Source: Syntrophobacterales bacterium (lineage in GTDB: Bacteria > Desulfobacterota > Syntrophobacteria > BM002). From it: a stretch of DNA of 5,992 nucleotides. Location: positions 1 to 5,992 of the forward strand of contig JAUWKY010000163.1 of NCBI GenBank assembly GCA_030613915.1. The letters run 5' to 3'. Of this stretch, positions 5,828 to 5,992 are shown one piece after another. Within the stretch, counting starts at the first letter, position 1. The number at the start of each line of letters is the position of its first letter. Under the pieces are notes generated by a model that saw only the letters and a list, made by a program, of their open reading frames with translations, was not told the origin of the DNA and did not search any database. Made by a program: the position numbers and the translations under genes.

Positions 5828-5992
5828 TTTAGCCCGGATATTTCATGAATTACCTGCTGCGACCACAGATATGGACGTCCTTCCTGGCGTCCTCGGGTGT
5901 CGGCACCTGCGACGTACCGTTTAGGTACGCCTCGGAACCAACACCCTGCGGTTGCCCGGAGGCACACCCATCTTCGTGGTCTCGCGACAGCA
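5828..5992 (-). mobile_element. MITE-like fold-back repeat element, second copy, cut by window end
   Basis: This is the reverse complement of the unit at 3513-3702; 162 aligned bases show about 22 differences and no net length change. One terminal repeat is complete (AGCCCGGATATTTCATGAAT at 5831-5850). The other end runs past the window, with about 30 bp missing. The central hairpin CGTACC-GTTTA-GGTACG is at 5913-5929. An additional 9-bp stem, CCAACACCC (5938-5946) with GGGTGTCGG (5895-5903), is better preserved here than in the other copy. A TA dinucleotide again abuts the terminal repeat (5830-5831). Together with the first copy it brackets the MEMO and PilZ genes in inverted orientation. 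Confidence 0.8.

Overview
The window carries five well-supported protein genes typical of a Gram-negative, delta-proteobacterium-like (Desulfobacterota/Myxococcota-type) genome. The pointers are two lipoproteins with lipobox signals, a DUF4292/LolB-like outer-membrane lipoprotein placed after a long TPR lipoprotein, a MEMO-family protein with an extra N-terminal domain, and intergenic DNA rich in short repeats. This taxonomic placement is an inference from gene families, not from a marker gene. No tRNA, rRNA, CRISPR array or transposase gene was seen.

Layout. Positions 1-153 hold short direct repeats only. Minus-strand genes follow: a Mut7-C RNase-like protein with a zinc ribbon (154-633), a repeat-containing spacer (634-868), then a tightly coupled pair read right to left, the 15-repeat TPR lipoprotein (3483-1729) and the DUF4292 lipoprotein (1732-869), whose start overlaps the TPR stop as GTGA. 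A gene-poor stretch (3484-4031) contains a complete 190-bp fold-back repeat element, two weak promoter candidates and a ribosome binding site. On the plus strand comes the MEMO-family gene (4032-5258). Converging on it with only 7 bp between is a membrane-anchored PilZ-domain gene (5727-5266). The right edge (about 5828-5992) is a second, inverted copy of the fold-back element, cut by the window end.

How the genes may work together. The TPR and DUF4292 lipoproteins probably act in the cell envelope, in lipoprotein or outer-membrane biogenesis; TPR-lolB neighbours are also known in gammaproteobacteria such as Pseudomonas. The MEMO protein keeps the metal-site residues of its family, and PilZ proteins usually respond to cyclic-di-GMP, but nothing here links those two genes functionally beyond being bracketed by the two repeat copies.

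The most interesting feature is the fold-back element. It has about 24-bp terminal inverted repeats, a central hairpin and an interior stem. Between the two copies (about 86% identical over 162 bp by eye) the sequence changes in that interior stem mostly keep pairing, with non-canonical pairs appearing as G-U on one strand. This suggests a MITE-like, non-autonomous element whose folded single-strand form matters.
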